This document shows positions 1 to 12,014 of a stretch of 64,000 nt of DNA, in pieces. The stretch lies in contig JAQFWX010000019.1 of assembly GCA_027605045.1 (NCBI GenBank), forward strand, positions 310,001 to 374,000. The letters run 5' to 3'. Source of the DNA: Phallus indusiatus. Lineage: Eukaryota > Basidiomycota > Agaricomycetes > Phallales > Phallaceae. The translations under genes and the position numbers were made by a program. The number at the start of each line of letters is the position of its first letter. Within the stretch, counting starts at the first letter, position 1. The notes beneath the pieces were generated by a model. That model was not told the DNA's origin. It saw only the letters and a program-made list of their open reading frames with translations, and searched no databases.

Positions 1-184
1 TGTGCTTGGAAACAAATGTTGTCTGGTTAATCGATTGAGCTTTCGTACATAGTATGGTCTTGAGTTATCTGCAGGCGTGGGAACATTTTAGCAAAGCGCA
101 TATCGCTGCTATTTATTCTGTTCTCAACGCGTACCGCATCGAGTTAGGATAGGACTTTCCGCGGGAAATCCTTTTCCGTTTTCC

Positions 185-3100
185 ATGGAATTTCTAATCC
201 AAAATGATTTTGATTTAAACCTAGGCAATCCTGTTTCCCTTACGGAGGAGTCTGTCGAGTCTGTCATAGTATCATCGGGACCACAAATTGTCGACACGCT
301 CCCTGTCACAGGAGTGTCCATACCTGAAGACAGAGAAATAACAGAAACTGCCTCTGACGTTCAGGATGGAGCGAAACCTCATCGTACTTGCTATGTTTAT
401 GACCAAAGAATGCTTCAACACTGGCCACCTTTCGCGCCAGACGATGAAGATAGTCACCATCCAGAGAGGCCACGGCGGATATCAACAATATATTCTTACC
501 TGAAGGAAGCACTATGCCTGAGAAGCATGCAAAAGATCCCAACTCGACCTCTTGAAAAGGCTGAAGCAATGTTGGTACATAGTGAAGACCATTGGGAGAA
601 GGTTGAAGCCATAGAATGTGAGCTTTACTGAATCTTTATGGCCATTCGATCCTAAGTAACACCCTTTCTTTAGTGATGGATGATGAAGCTATTCTTGCAT
701 CTGAGGAATACTACGAACATCTATCATTATATGTACATCGAGACACTCCTCAGGTTGCCAAGCTGAGTGCTGGAGGTGTCATAGAGCTCTGCTTGGCAAT
801 CGCCAGAGGAGAATACAGAAACGGTTTCGCAATAGTCAGACCACCAGGGCACCACGCTGAACCTGAAGAACACATGGGATTTTGTTTCTTCAACAATGTC
901 GCCATAGCTGCTCGCGTCATTCAGCAAAAGACGAATATCAAAAAAATCTTGATTATGGACTGGTACCCCAACTTCTTTTCCTTCTTCTTGGAATACTTGT
1001 TGACCTTTGTATGTACAGGGATGTGCATCACGGTCCGCGCACTATTTTTTTATGATTGCATGGCGCCGCTTATATATATTGTCATTTCATAGGAAATGGT
1101 ACACAACGTGCATTCTGGACAGATGATACTGTTTTGTATATATCTGTTCATCGATATGAAATGGGTCTTTTCTATCCCTGTGGTCCTTTCGGCAGTCTAG
1201 ATTCATGTGGAGGAAACAAAGGTCTTGGAACGTACGTGATGTTTTTTGACCTTCGGTGATCATATGTGACTTCTCAACAGATCTGTAAACATACCTTGGC
1301 CAACACCCGGGATGGGCGACGCAGATTATCTATACGCATTTGAAAAAGTTGTTTTACCAATCGCCTACGAATTCGCACCAGAATTCGTTATAAGTATGTT
1401 AATTTGTCACAATTATGCCATAGTCACTTTCAATTTCGATTAGTTTCTGCAGGATTTGACGCAGCTGATGGCGATAAGCTGGGAGAATGTAACGTAACTC
1501 CCGCAGGCTTCGCTCATATGGCCCATATGTTATGTAGTCTGGCCGGAGGAAAAGTAGCCGTGGCCTTGGAGGTTCGTTCAGCCTAACATCACTTCTGCTT
1601 TAATTTATCACTTTTTTGTATTCTAGGGTGGTTATAACCTCGAAGCCAGTGCAAAATCCGCCCTTGCCGTCACGCGTATTTTACTTGGTGATGCGCCTCC
1701 AGAGCTCCCGCCTATGGTCGCCAGTGAAGAAGCTACGGAAACGATATGGCAAGTAGCCACAGAACAAAGCAAATACTGGAAGTGCATGAATCCCAAAGCA
1801 GTTGAACCACGCGAAGGTATGTCTTTATCGTTCTGTCCTGGGTTTGTTGCTAAGAGTATATCTTTTTAGAATCCCAAGGACACACGTCTTCCATTCCCGG
1901 TTTGTCTTTCCCTGCCCTAACCTCCTCTCCATCCTGATTTCGATTCGTTCATAGAAATATTAAATGTATACAGATCGGAACATCTCTGTACCTCGTATGA
2001 GATGTTCCAGATTCCACTCGTCAGTGAGACGCTAGAGTCAAAATTTAGTGGGCAAGTCTTATGCACGTATGTAATCTTCAACCGCTTGCTTTGAATGTAA
2101 CTCAGTGTACCTCCAGAAAGAATGTCTACACATGCACCCAGACGTTAATCGTGCTTATACATGATCTGTAAGTGTTCTTCGCAGTCATTGTACTGAGAAA
2201 GGTCTCTTGACAGCTTTCACTTTGGATTAGCTGCAATCTTCGTGTGGAGCTGGACGGGAAGGCTTATTGTAACATTAAAGAAGAGAGCTCCTATTTGGTT
2301 TGTTCTCTTGAAAACCAATCCTCTTTTCATATAGAATGACCGTATATTCCAGGAAGATACCACTACCTTACTTATTGACTGGCTGAATAGCATGGAAGAC
2401 TATGCGTATATAGACGTGAATCTCAATTCTCGTTTAATTCCTCCAGTCTCTCGTTCAGACAATGTACACCTCGTTTATATTATACTATTACCCGCCGCCA
2501 AAGCAACTGAATGACATTACAGGAGAAATCAGCCATCAACACCGAGATCGTCACTTACATTTGGGATAACTATGTTGAGTACGTGCTAATACCCCTGGTA
2601 CGACCATTTCATGTACTGAAATCATTCTATTCTAGGCTCTCAGAAGCTAAACATGTTATCTTCATCTGCCACGGTTCGGGATGCCGCGGCACGATGGACT
2701 TACTCAAAAACAGATGTAAGCACAGTTTGTATCGGAACCTGTTTGTTCTTCCTTTGACATGCGATATATTCGAACAATAGCAATTCAGAACAAAGTGCGC
2801 GGGATAGTTCACATCGTTGCGACCGGTTTACCGCCTCGTGCTCCTCAGGACGACATGCAGATGTGGTATCGGAAGGTGAACACCATAAATGATAACCCTT
2901 TTCATACACCAACAAGGCTGATAATTCATACCAGAACTCATTGGTGTTCGTATCTGAGAACAGCAGAGTATTATCAGAAAAAGGAAAAATCCGGAAGACA
3001 TATGGAAATGTATACAAGCTTCGTAGGTTGATTTGACCCGAGTTCCCTAGTTCTTCTCATAACGTTGTTTTTCAGCTTTCAATACATCCTCTCGTTTATT

Positions 3101-3215
3101 TGCTGCTGCGTTTCCGCAGATCAGAGAGTTCGTCGTTGAACGAATACTTAGTGCTCGCACCGCGGAGCTCACTAACGGCGCTGATGCACCTGGTAGTTCT
3201 AATGGGGTGTTGTAG
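185..3215 (+). CDS. hda1: Class II histone deacetylase (Hda1/Clr3-like) with C-terminal Arb2-like domain
   Basis: This is a zinc-dependent lysine deacetylase that removes acetyl groups from histone tails in the nucleus; the fungal Hda1/Clr3 orthologs act in gene silencing. The spliced protein shows the family landmarks in order: RPPGHHAEP with the paired active-site histidines, WDVHHGNGTQ with a zinc-binding Asp and His, [10 protein letters not shown] with the second zinc-binding Asp, and GGYN with the transition-state Tyr. The later exons (about 1970-3215) resemble the Arb2 domain that follows the catalytic domain in fungal Hda1 proteins, including a [10 protein letters not shown] stretch. 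The gene has many short introns. A 14-nt exon at 1019-1032 is needed to complete the WDVHHG motif. The ATG at 185 opens a low-complexity N-terminus of about 60 residues before the catalytic domain; a start further upstream cannot be excluded. The TAG lies at 3213-3215. The family assignment is secure; some Arb2-region splice sites are less so. Confidence 0.9.
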
Positions 3216-3473
3216 TCGGAGGAGGGCTGCTAAGGCTTACTCCACCTTATCTTCCCAGAACATTGTCCGTCGCATCATATACATCATTTCACTTTATTAA
3301 TCCTGTAACAGTTGTTGTAGTAACCTGTAATACGTTTGAAACTAAAAAGTAGTACAATAATATATGAACAGTTCATTATCAACTTAATACAATACAAATA
3401 TCATTGCCTTTAATTCAATATAGAGCAAATAACAATCATAAAAAACTTTCCTAAAGTATTTAAACTTTGAGTT

Positions 3474-6400
3474 TTAATCGCCAACAACAGTAGCTGACTT
3501 GGGTTTCCTTTCAAAAAAGTGATCTAGTTTGTTTCTTCGTGGTCGTAGATGTGTAGCGGCTTCTAATTGATACTGAAGTCTGTTGCGTAATCGGTTCATC
3601 GTATCTTTGGTCTTGGAACGATCTAGATGTGCAGCTCGCGTGTCATCTATGCAAAACGTCGTCAGATAAGAGAGCAAGATAGCACACTTTTAACAGATCA
3701 GCTTACTTATTTTCCCCAGAATCTTATCCAGATCACGATACGTATCTTCAACAAACTCTTTACCACCTGTTTCCCTCATATAGCCTTCAATATCAGACAT
3801 AACCACCGAAAGAATATCCGTCTGTACGCCAAGAACTTGATAGTCCACTTCGCTATGGATTACCATCTTCATTTTACCGGGCGCGTCTTTCAAGAAGAGA
3901 TTTGAAATGTCCGAGAAGGGTGGGAAATCAGTGTACTGTTTTATGGCTACGACGTCGAGATCTCCTCCGAGCATGCTCCAAGCAACCCAGCAACGGACAC
4001 GGCCTGATACTGAGCCGCATCCGGACAGAAGCTCCAAAAGGCTTGCTTGATCGTCAATCGTGAAATCCAGCTTCACGATAACTTGATGAATAGCTTTCAC
4101 TGTCGATAATTCAATCTGTTTACTGAAAGATTGTTCGGAAAGAAGAGATTCGATGGTGGCAATCACTGCTAGTCGAAGCGAAGAAGAAATCAGCGTGTCC
4201 ATTCCCAGAGTCACCAACGCCATTGTTAGACAAGGAATTGTTGTTTCAGTTAAAGCCCGGGTCCTGTATGAGTACGCAAAGCTCAGATCCACTGAACGAA
4301 GTACGGATTCCAAGTAACATACCGAGAGAGTGCAGATAACATAGTCAATAAGGAGGAAACGGTGTTTATTTTTGACTTGTCATCTTCAGTCGTTCTTAAA
4401 CTGGTACCAATACCCAAGACTTCCGAAACAGTCGATCTGAAGCCCAGTCGCTGCAAGACCCAATGTGCTAGTTCTTCTGTCAGCCAGCCAGCCGGAACTT
4501 GTTCTGGTTGTAACGATAAAATCGCTCTATAAGCAGATGTAGAAAGCAGCACGGATTGAGTATTAAAAACTGGGAAAGGCGGCAGTCAGCTTTGCAATCC
4601 GAAAGACTCGGTGGACATTTTGTGAAATACAGACCTAGTTTGAAAAGCCACGCAAAGAATTCAGGTGATTGACAAACCCACACGAGGGCACCCGAGTCGA
4701 TCAGTAATGCGGCCGTTTCGTAATCTAAAGTGAGAGATGAGAAGATGTGAAAGAACGGAGGAAAGGATGGTCCTCACTATGTTCGCAGATAGCACTTTTC
4801 AAAGAAGTAATTAAAGGCGATACATTATTCTTGACACTAAAACCAGGAATTTTTTCTTCCGTGACCTTAGTAATGTCAATTTAAGTATTCGAGCAACAAA
4901 AGAAAAAACAGCTGGGGTAACACATACCATACTATGATCGTCCCACACTGAGAAAGTTTCAACTTTAACCGACATTTGTTCTTTGCGATTTTTTCTATCA
5001 TTTTGTAGTATTTTACCAATCGCATCAGAGGCATCTTTACCCAGAATTGCTTCACGATCTTCAACCTTTATTCTTTGGTCAAGGAAGGGGCTATCTGGAT
5101 CGGTTTGGTCGTAATCCGGATGACTAGAACTTTGTGGCGTCTCGGCACGTCCATAATCCGTAATATCGACACTTGTAGCCCGAGAACTTGTGGCTCGAGA
5201 GCTACTAGCTTGAAGGCTGGTCTCGGCGGCAGCTTTCAAATATACCGACTCTTTGACTATCTTGTCTAGAGGACATTTCTGGGGGGCAGCTACAGCCTTT
5301 GTAGGACGACTTGGCGGAGAGGGTGAACGGACTAGGGACAGTTTGACTTTATAATTGGGCGCGGGGACATCTTGGTGTCTAGCTGATCGTCTGATATTTT
5401 GAGCAGGCGGATCTTCCGTTTTTGCTCTTGACTCAATTCTAATGTAGGGTCCTACTTAAAATACGAGCAAACTCTTGATAGTATAATACTCACGGAGGTT
5501 GAGCAACTTTGCCTTTTCCCTTCCCAGACAAATCCAAACTCAAATCGAAATTGAGATCGTCAGAGCCGTCCGATAAGCTAGTGAGATCCGAGTCGTCGTC
5601 CGATGAAAGCCCTAATGACGACCGGCTCTTCGATTTTTGAGCTTCCAGAGCAGCTTCTATCTCTGCCTTGGCCTTTATCTCATTGATAATTGCCAATGTT
5701 CTGGCGCTACAGGGAGACAAAGTCGACGCTGGGCCGCTAAGATGGGCCAAATACGGGGACTTCGTCGCTTTTTTATCCGCATTTTCTTTCTCTAACGGTG
5801 GTGGAAGACCAAATTCAAGTTCGTCTACTTCCATTTCTCCGTGCTGACTGCTGGGTATAATCTCGTTCTTTCTCGGTGGCGGCGTCTTTATTGAGGACGG
5901 AAAACTGGTAAGGGGCTCAATTAGGACTGGGAGAATGTTTAACTCCCCGACATCGCCATCGACATCCATTGGAGTAGTTCCATCAATCGAGCTAGAGCGA
6001 GGAGACGTAGATGGAGGTGGTTCATCAAATTCGTTTTCATCGTCAGCGTCGCTCTCCGATACAGTTTTAGCTTTCTTTTCCGGAGAATGATATCTTGGAC
6101 GTTTCGAAGGTGAAGGTCGCTTCACAACGGCGGCTTTGGGGGTCGATAATCTAGCCGAATCCTTCAAGGTATGAAAAGGCGAAGCCGAGATTTTTACAGG
6201 GCTCATGTGTTTGTTCTTGGGTGGCGACTGCAAATTCTGACGTGGAGTAAAAGGAGAGAGGCGAGACGACCTGCGAGCCTTTGGCGTAATGTTAGTACAG
6301 TCGTTGTCCAGTGGGAGTACTATGGAGGGGAGAGAGGTATCGTCGTCCGAGGAATCTCCTGCTGAAATGGCACTGAGGGCCCTTTTGGCTTTAGGCTTAG

Positions 6401-6740
6401 AGGCGCGACGGTTGTCAGTTGGTCCAGAAGATGTTCCTCGAGATGATAGAGTTGATTGGGTATCGGAGGACCGTCCTGAAACTGGTCGAGAAGTGGTTTT
6501 TGACTGTTTAGGATTAAGAGGTCGGGCGTCTTTCGAACTAGTGTTGGGGTCTTTTAAAGATGTGGACGAGGAAGATGGTACGCTGTCGTCAGAGGACACC
6601 GAGATGACAGATCTCTTGTCTGAAGACGAGGATATTTCAATTATTTCGTTTACCCGACGCGCTTTGAGATTTTTGATTTGTTTGGGGAAGAAATCGGTCA
6701 CTTTTTTGTTCGGGCGGGTCTCAACAACAGCTCTGGGCAT
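3474..6740 (-). CDS. Unassigned nuclear protein with PIP-box-like motifs at both termini
   Basis: I do not recognise the family. Seven exons join in frame: donor near 5493 to an acceptor ending in attag, then junctions near 4930, 4770, 4640, 4320-4270 and 3710. Together they give just under 1,000 residues. The first roughly 420 residues are Ser/Asp/Lys-rich and look disordered. The N-terminus carries NKKVTDFFPK, which resembles a PCNA-interacting motif of the TD type. The last exon ends with RNKLDHFFERK, a second motif of the same shape. The C-terminal half (about 4550-3690) looks like a globular helical domain. ATG 6740 is chosen because the longer reading begins at a TTG, and this ATG has A at -3. 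The stop is TAA at 3476-3474. The promoter carries several MluI cell-cycle boxes. A replication or repair role is my inference only. The gene converges on the histone deacetylase gene. Confidence 0.8.
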
Positions 6741-6766
6741 GTTTACGAGCTGGAGGAGGGCGAGTA

Positions 6767-6955
6767 ACGCGTACGGGGACAACGCAGAAAGAAAAAAAGA
6801 GTTAAAAATAAGAAAATGACCGTGACCGGGAAAACGTTACGCGTTACGTAACGCGTTTCGGACTGTCTTCGTGACCTCAGACTGCTCCGATGGAATCAAT
6901 TGAATCTCTTGGAGTCTCGGGAAAAACTGAACTGCAATTCAAACTTGCCACGCGT
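6767..6955 (-). promoter_or_regulatory. Cluster of four MluI cell-cycle boxes (MCB)
   Basis: Upstream of the ATG at 6740 the hexamer ACGCGT occurs at 6767-6772, twice inside the 18-bp perfect palindrome ACGCGTTACGTAACGCGT at 6839-6856, and again at 6950-6955. ACGCGT is the core site of the MBF (Mbp1/Swi6) factor that drives G1/S transcription in fungi. Four copies in 190 bp of AT-leaning DNA are unlikely by chance. Use by MBF is inferred. Confidence 0.6.
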
Positions 6956-6956
6956 T

Positions 6957-7561
6957 TTTAATTGCTTAGCTACATTGTTTGGCACTTGCTCAGGAGAATT
7001 GCACCTCTAGATTGTGTCGCTTTCAACTGGACAGTTTCACTGGTTTTACTATGCCTTCATCGCACATGTGTATACTATATTCTATATCTTTGGTCAATGA
7101 ACGTGATGCACACGCCATGTCGTTTTTTGAAAGCGAACCTTCTGCCTGGATTCGCTACTCGTATTCGCGTAAAGGCAAGATTTGCAACAGATAAGCGACA
7201 TCCGCGTCTTTATCCAAAAAAAACCTTTTCGTCACTAACGGAGAACGTGTTGGTCCGTTCTATATCGCACATTTTATTGATCAAACAATTTTTCTGAATC
7301 CCCTGCGACCCTTACGACATTTATCTGGAGCGTGCCGATGGAAAGGATATTCCACGTATATCATGGTGTTTAGTGGTCAAGTTTATTCGCCTGCGATATA
7401 AAATCTCCTCAATTAAAACCTTCATAGGATCAAGTGTAAGATACATCTTTGAATATGACTAAGATATAGGTGTTCATCAGTGTCGACTTCCCGCATGCTC
7501 ATAACCAAATCTCTATGGTGGGTTTTCTTCCGGAGGATTATAAGAGTGTCGAGGTGCAGCT
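6957..7561. other. Intergenic stretch, no gene supported
   Basis: Only short overlapping reading frames occur here (for example 6962-7297 and 6979-7194 on the plus strand). None has a recognisable motif or credible splice structure. The left part is probably promoter of the gene starting at 6740, and the right part the 3' flank of the kinase-like gene ending at 7562. Confidence 0.5.
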
Positions 7562-8977
7562 TCAATGAAAATTTTGAAAATTTAGAAAACGACGAACAAA
7601 TGACAACGTACGTGAAGGAGGTAAAGCAGGCAAAGATCGAAGAATGTAGCTGGCAGTTCGGAATAAATGGATAAATTCTTTTACCAAATAGACCGGTGGA
7701 AACTTGATATCTGATTTGGGAACGATTCGAGACCGCAAACGAAACCAACTTAGACGGACCATAATGTCATTGAAACGTTTTACGACTTCATTGATATTGG
7801 GTCGCTTTTTAGGATCGTCTTGGACCATGTCGTTGACCAGTGATCGCATGAAACCAAAATTGACATTAGGCTGCTTGGCATCAGACAGACAATAAAGAAA
7901 GCAAGTAAAGTATCGTCTTACTTCGATAAATTGAGTCTTGATCAAGTTCCCAAGATAATATATGTCAGTTGGGAAGGTATCGCACGGGACCCTTTTACCG
8001 TCAACAAGAATCGCGTGTTCCGGTGCAGTCTTGTCGCCGCCTTTGATAGGATACTCAATATGAGACTCGCCATCCCTGTACCAAGATGAGATGCCATAAT
8101 CGATAAAATAATATCGAGGAGGTCGTTCTGTTCGCGAATAGTGACGCGGCCTTCCTTGTCCTCCCGGCTTTCTGTCCATCTCAAGAAAATCAAATCCTTC
8201 TGGATAGAGTTCGATCGCGTCCATCATAATGTTCTGAGCACAGCAGTCTCTGAAAGAGAAAGAAGTATAAGACATCAACGAGATGTAGAAGAAAAAGAAT
8301 GTGTTGCCTGTGAGCTATATTATGATCATGGAAGAATTTCAAGCCCTGAAGGTGCGTTTGTCTGTACACATCATGAAGAGGAAGGTTGATGTATAGACCA
8401 CTTACAGCGAAAATCTGCCTGAAGAAATCAACTGCTTCCCCGATTGTTCTCATAGGAGGGTCGTCAAACGGGCGGAGCAAAGGCATGGCAACAACATCAT
8501 GGTGTTCATGATTAGGGACTTCAAGTATATCGATAAGCGGAACAGCGTGGTTGTCTGGTACAGATAGCATTTCTTTTCGAGAAAGATGTACGAGAATGGA
8601 TGCCTCTTGGGGACCGTTACTTCTCCAAACGGATTTCAATACTACTCGGGTGTTGTCCGAAGTTCGAATTGCATCAAGAAGAGTAATTGTCTGAATGAAC
8701 GTAAGATTCCGTTATAAAAGGATGATATAGCATGCTTTGACCATACGTGCATCCGCCTATAATCCTCGCAATCCAGCGGATTCTTTTTTGTCCCAGTCCA
8801 GGAGGGTATCCAATTAGGATCATAACGAGGTCGTAGCTTGTACCCATGCGCGAGTAACCAAGGCTGAAACTCCTTCCAAAACTGTTCATCTGGATTCAAT
8901 TCCCCCGGGAGAGCGTTGTAACTTCTTCCATAAGCGTTCAGTTTTTCAAGATATTGTTTATAGGTGAAGAGTTCCAT
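7562..8977 (-). CDS. Atypical protein-kinase-like protein, copy A
   Basis: Spliced exons give a kinase fold in the usual order. A candidate VAIK-type lysine lies in RVVLKSV, followed by a Glu in an EASIL helix. The hinge region is DVVAMPLLRPF. The catalytic loop is HRDCCAQN with Asp and Asn present, and a DYG (FIDYG) stands where DFG is usual. The C-lobe motif is DDPKKRPN. No glycine-rich loop is visible, so ATP binding may be altered. The N-terminal 90 residues (FWKEFQPWLL, YDPNWIPSW) are shared with copy B and are characteristic of this fungal family. The intron that splits the HRD motif (8250-8307) uses a GC donor. The start is ATG 8977 and the stop is at 7562. The gene lies just downstream of finger gene A on the same strand. 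The substrate is unknown. Confidence 0.8.
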
Positions 8978-9339
8978 TTGACGCGGTAAGTATAATAGTA
9001 CTGGTCTGAGAAACCATTTATGTCAAGCTAGCTAGCTACCTGTCATTCCCACGTCTGTCTTGAAGGACAATAGATACAGTGCACCAATAGCGTGCGTGGT
9101 ACTGAAGGGGCAAGGCAACAGCCGATCAAACTCTAAACCTTATTTCTGGAGGCCTTGGCTGCACAGAAAAAAAGTTAAAATGGTTGGGGGGAGCGACTAA
9201 TGATTATACTCGTATAATTATACAGATTCGACTAATCGATACAATAGGAACAATAAGAATGATCTAAAAAATGCTGACAGCTGGGGGCAAAGAGACAAAA
9301 AATAGACAATGGCAAAGACTACTTGTTCCCACTGAGATA
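8978..9339. other. Short intergenic spacer of repeat unit A
   Basis: No coding signal is seen. The part around 9225-9260 (attcgactaatcgatac followed by aataggaaca) is repeated with changes at 11888-11915. This shows that the spacer between the kinase-like and finger genes was duplicated along with them. Confidence 0.55.
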
Positions 9340-10423
9340 CTATACAGATATGATTTCCCCCCTTTTCGTCTCTTCTACGCTTTTCCGTTTTCTTACTTCG
9401 TGAACTTCGGACATGTGCGTCTGAAATGTCGTAAAAAAACGTTATCCACCACTAAAACTAGATCAGACTTACTGCTAAGTCTGTTCGGGAGTCGAAGGAA
9501 AATTGAGTAGAACAATACGGACAGGCGTAGAGAGGCGTCGAGTTGGTTGGTCCAACTTGATTCAAGGAGGAATGACTAATGGATGAGTTCTGATGGATGG
9601 TGGAATGTTGAATAATCATCAAATTTCCCGAAGGTAACGACGGCGCGGCTGTCAGGGCCACCTCATGTACCAACTTTAGAGAGTTTAGCACAATGCAGAA
9701 TTGGGTTATGATTCTGAATGATTTTCTTACTTTGGATATTGTTTCGACACCAATAGCTTCTGGTGAGAAGATGTCCTAGTCAACAAACAAGAGTTGGAAA
9801 CGAGATGCGAGTCCACTAACGATTCTCAACAGTTAATGGAGCGGCAGCGTGCTCTGAGTGTTCTGGACGTTTTGAGTGCCCTGGGGGTAATGTTTTGTTT
9901 GGTTGATCGGGCCTTTCCTGCTGTTTTTCAAGAAAAACTATTCGCAATTCATCGTCGTCTTCAACTATATCCCATACACCCTCTGAAAAATGCTACGGTT
10001 AAATATGTAAGTAAATAATTCAAATAGACCACAGCACCTCATACCTTAGCCCGTCTTTGGAGGTTTTCCGATTTAGACCTAATCCTTCTCGCTTTAAAAG
10101 CAGTTCCTAAGTTATGGTTGCACCCTGCCATGAGATTAATATCCACTCGAAGTCTATAATGGACCATATGAACATTTTTTTTTTCAAATATAGATGTCAA
10201 TGGGAGAGTAATACTCAGCAGTTTCATGATCCAACCGGTGAAGGACCTGTGTAATTCCCGCTAACGAATCGTTCACTTTCAGTGCTCTTTGTATGGTGTC
10301 TTTGTCGCACCCTCTCAAAAAATCTCGCGTTTTTTTGAGGGCGGTGCGAGCCAGATCTAACTGTGCCTTCGTTCCGAAATTGCTGAAAAAATACGGCAGT
10401 CCTTTAGAACTGTGCTTGACCAT
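9340..10423 (-). CDS. C2H2-finger protein of the tandem family, paralog A
   Basis: Exons join in frame from ATG 10423 to TAG at 9340. The N-terminal part is a predicted helical region (QLDLARTALKKTRD) without a known domain, followed by a basic segment (KARRIRSKSENLQ). The C-terminus has a single finger reading CPYC ... THMSEVH, a Cys-x2-Cys ... His-x4-His pattern. An intron sits inside the finger between the cysteine and histidine halves. The same exon order and intron positions occur in paralogs B and C. A single finger may bind protein or RNA rather than DNA; the function is unknown. The gene shares its 5' flank with the other copies and lies beside kinase-like copy A. Confidence 0.7.
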
Positions 10424-10559
10424 TGTACCAGTACCCGTGTAGAGCAGAAGAGAAAAAAGAAATTAAGAGCGTCCGCAACGAAATGTAATTAGTTTTGATA
10501 GATATCTCAGACTGCAGGCGTTTATTTAAGAATCTTTGCTAGCATATCTTCTTGAATTG

Positions 10560-11020
10560 AAAGCGGTTTTTCAATTGTTAATTGGATAGCGGTAAACGTC
10601 GAGAAGGTCGGACCTTTCTTGTTATTGTTGTATTGGCGATACGTATCGTTATGGTAACAACGACTACACCTTGTGAAAGTCACGATACGGGTAAATTTGA
10701 AACTTATATTATGTTAGAATTGCATCAGGAAGTGTGAGACCCAAAAGGAGCATACAAAGGGGACAGAATTCGCATGAACACTTCGTCGGCTCCTGGGCCC
10801 GTGTTATGAACCAATGAGAAGAGGCGATACTTTAGGTTTTGAGAACACCCCTGTTAATCATTGTTAGTATAACACGTTTAGAGTCTTCAATTGTCGAGAA
10901 CTCGGAGCTATACCTTAAATGTAAAAATTACAATTAGAAGACGGGCCCACTGATTTTCGAAAGTTGATGAATCCACTGACAATCATTGGCCATTGATTTA
11001 ATTGACTCGTAGGGGTTTCA
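10560..11020 (-). repeat. Conserved 5' block of finger gene A (promoter-like direct repeat)
   Basis: About 450 bp of non-coding DNA upstream of paralog A is clearly homologous to the flank of paralog B (13090-13570) and, more weakly, to those of C and D. Shared landmarks include tgtgaaagtcacgatacgg, gacagaattc, a CCAAT at 10811-10815 and gaactcggagctata. The CCAAT lies about 390 bp upstream of the ATG. Confidence 0.65.
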
Positions 11021-11499
11021 AGATCTTTGAATACCGTATGCAAAGTTTTCATGAATAAAATCATATTGTTCAATGGACTAATTCAGACGCTTACAAAGAT
11101 ACTGAGCTTCTGCGTGGATATGTCGCCCTTTTGACCCGTAACCACCTTAAGGTGTTGTAACACGTGTAGGAACCCTTTCCACAACTACAAACCTGACCAA
11201 ACCAGTCAACAATCCGGGATTTTTTAGACCAGCATTTGTGAGATTCAGAGGCTGCTCGCTCCGCCGTGAGCGCGTGAGCTCTCAAACGGAGACAAACCGC
11301 GAGACAACTTTAGACTCCGCCTTTAGAATAGCGATACGTCATGTGCGTACACGCTAAAAATAAGTGCATGAGCGTGGAGAAAACGTTACGCGACTCGAGT
11401 CCAGATTCTCTGATAATTCACAGTTGCCACGTGCATTTTATGCCTTTCAATCGTACGTAGCCAATTCTTTTAAATTTCAGACGTGATGCGAACAGTACT
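11021..11499. other. Intergenic, no gene supported
   Basis: No reading frame with a recognisable product. A short stretch at 11380-11400 (gaaaacgttacgcg) resembles the promoter region at 6830-6843. The similarity is too short to interpret. Confidence 0.4.
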
Positions 11500-11680
11500 T
11501 CTGGCAATGTAGCTGTGTGAGAGTAACCAAGGTTGAAACTCCTTTCAAAACTATCCTTCTGGGTTTAATTCTTCCGAGAAGGAGAGAGATATGTGTAGAT
11601 TCTCCCATATGCATGCGTCTTCTTAAAATATTGATCGTAGGTGAAGAGTGCAATTCGATGCCATGAATATAATAGTATGG
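11500..11680 (-). pseudogene. Relic of the first exon of the kinase-like gene
   Basis: The plus-strand text gagtaaccaaggttgaaact, read on the minus strand, aligns with the 5' exon of kinase-like copy A (8845-8977), as does the region down to gtaggtgaagagt. It no longer encodes an intact frame, and the remaining kinase exons are missing. The position just downstream of finger gene B is the same as in unit A. It is therefore the truncated kinase partner of repeat unit B. Confidence 0.7.
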
Positions 11681-12014
11681 CACATCGAGCTCAGACCCGC
11701 CATTCTCACGCCTGTTTTGAAAAACAATTGGAACAAGGCAATAATTGAGCAGATTTCAAATTTTTATTTTCAATGCTACTAGTACCCCGACCGAAGGTCA
11801 ATTTTTTTGAACGGGAAAAGACCGGTGAGGAATATCAGAAGCGACTCATTTCTCATCATTTTACTCATCTAATTATATAGTAAAAATTCGACTATTTGAT
11901 ACAATAGGAACATTCCGAACAATTTATTTATGCTGACATGTGGCACAAAGACAAAGGCTATTAATTTGTTTTATAAATATATTGTTAATTTTACAGATAT
12001 GATCTCCACCCTTT

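Noticed and set aside
6289..6819. 176-codon plus-strand frame antisense to the PIP-motif gene
   Set aside because: It mirrors the Ser/Asp-rich coding strand of the opposite gene, with an acidic and leucine composition explained by antisense reading; no start context or motif.
11377..11460. Similarity of the 11.4 kb spacer to the promoter at 6.83-6.97 kb
   Set aside because: Only gaaaacgttacgcg and a loosely similar ttgccacg match; too short to claim a duplication without alignment.
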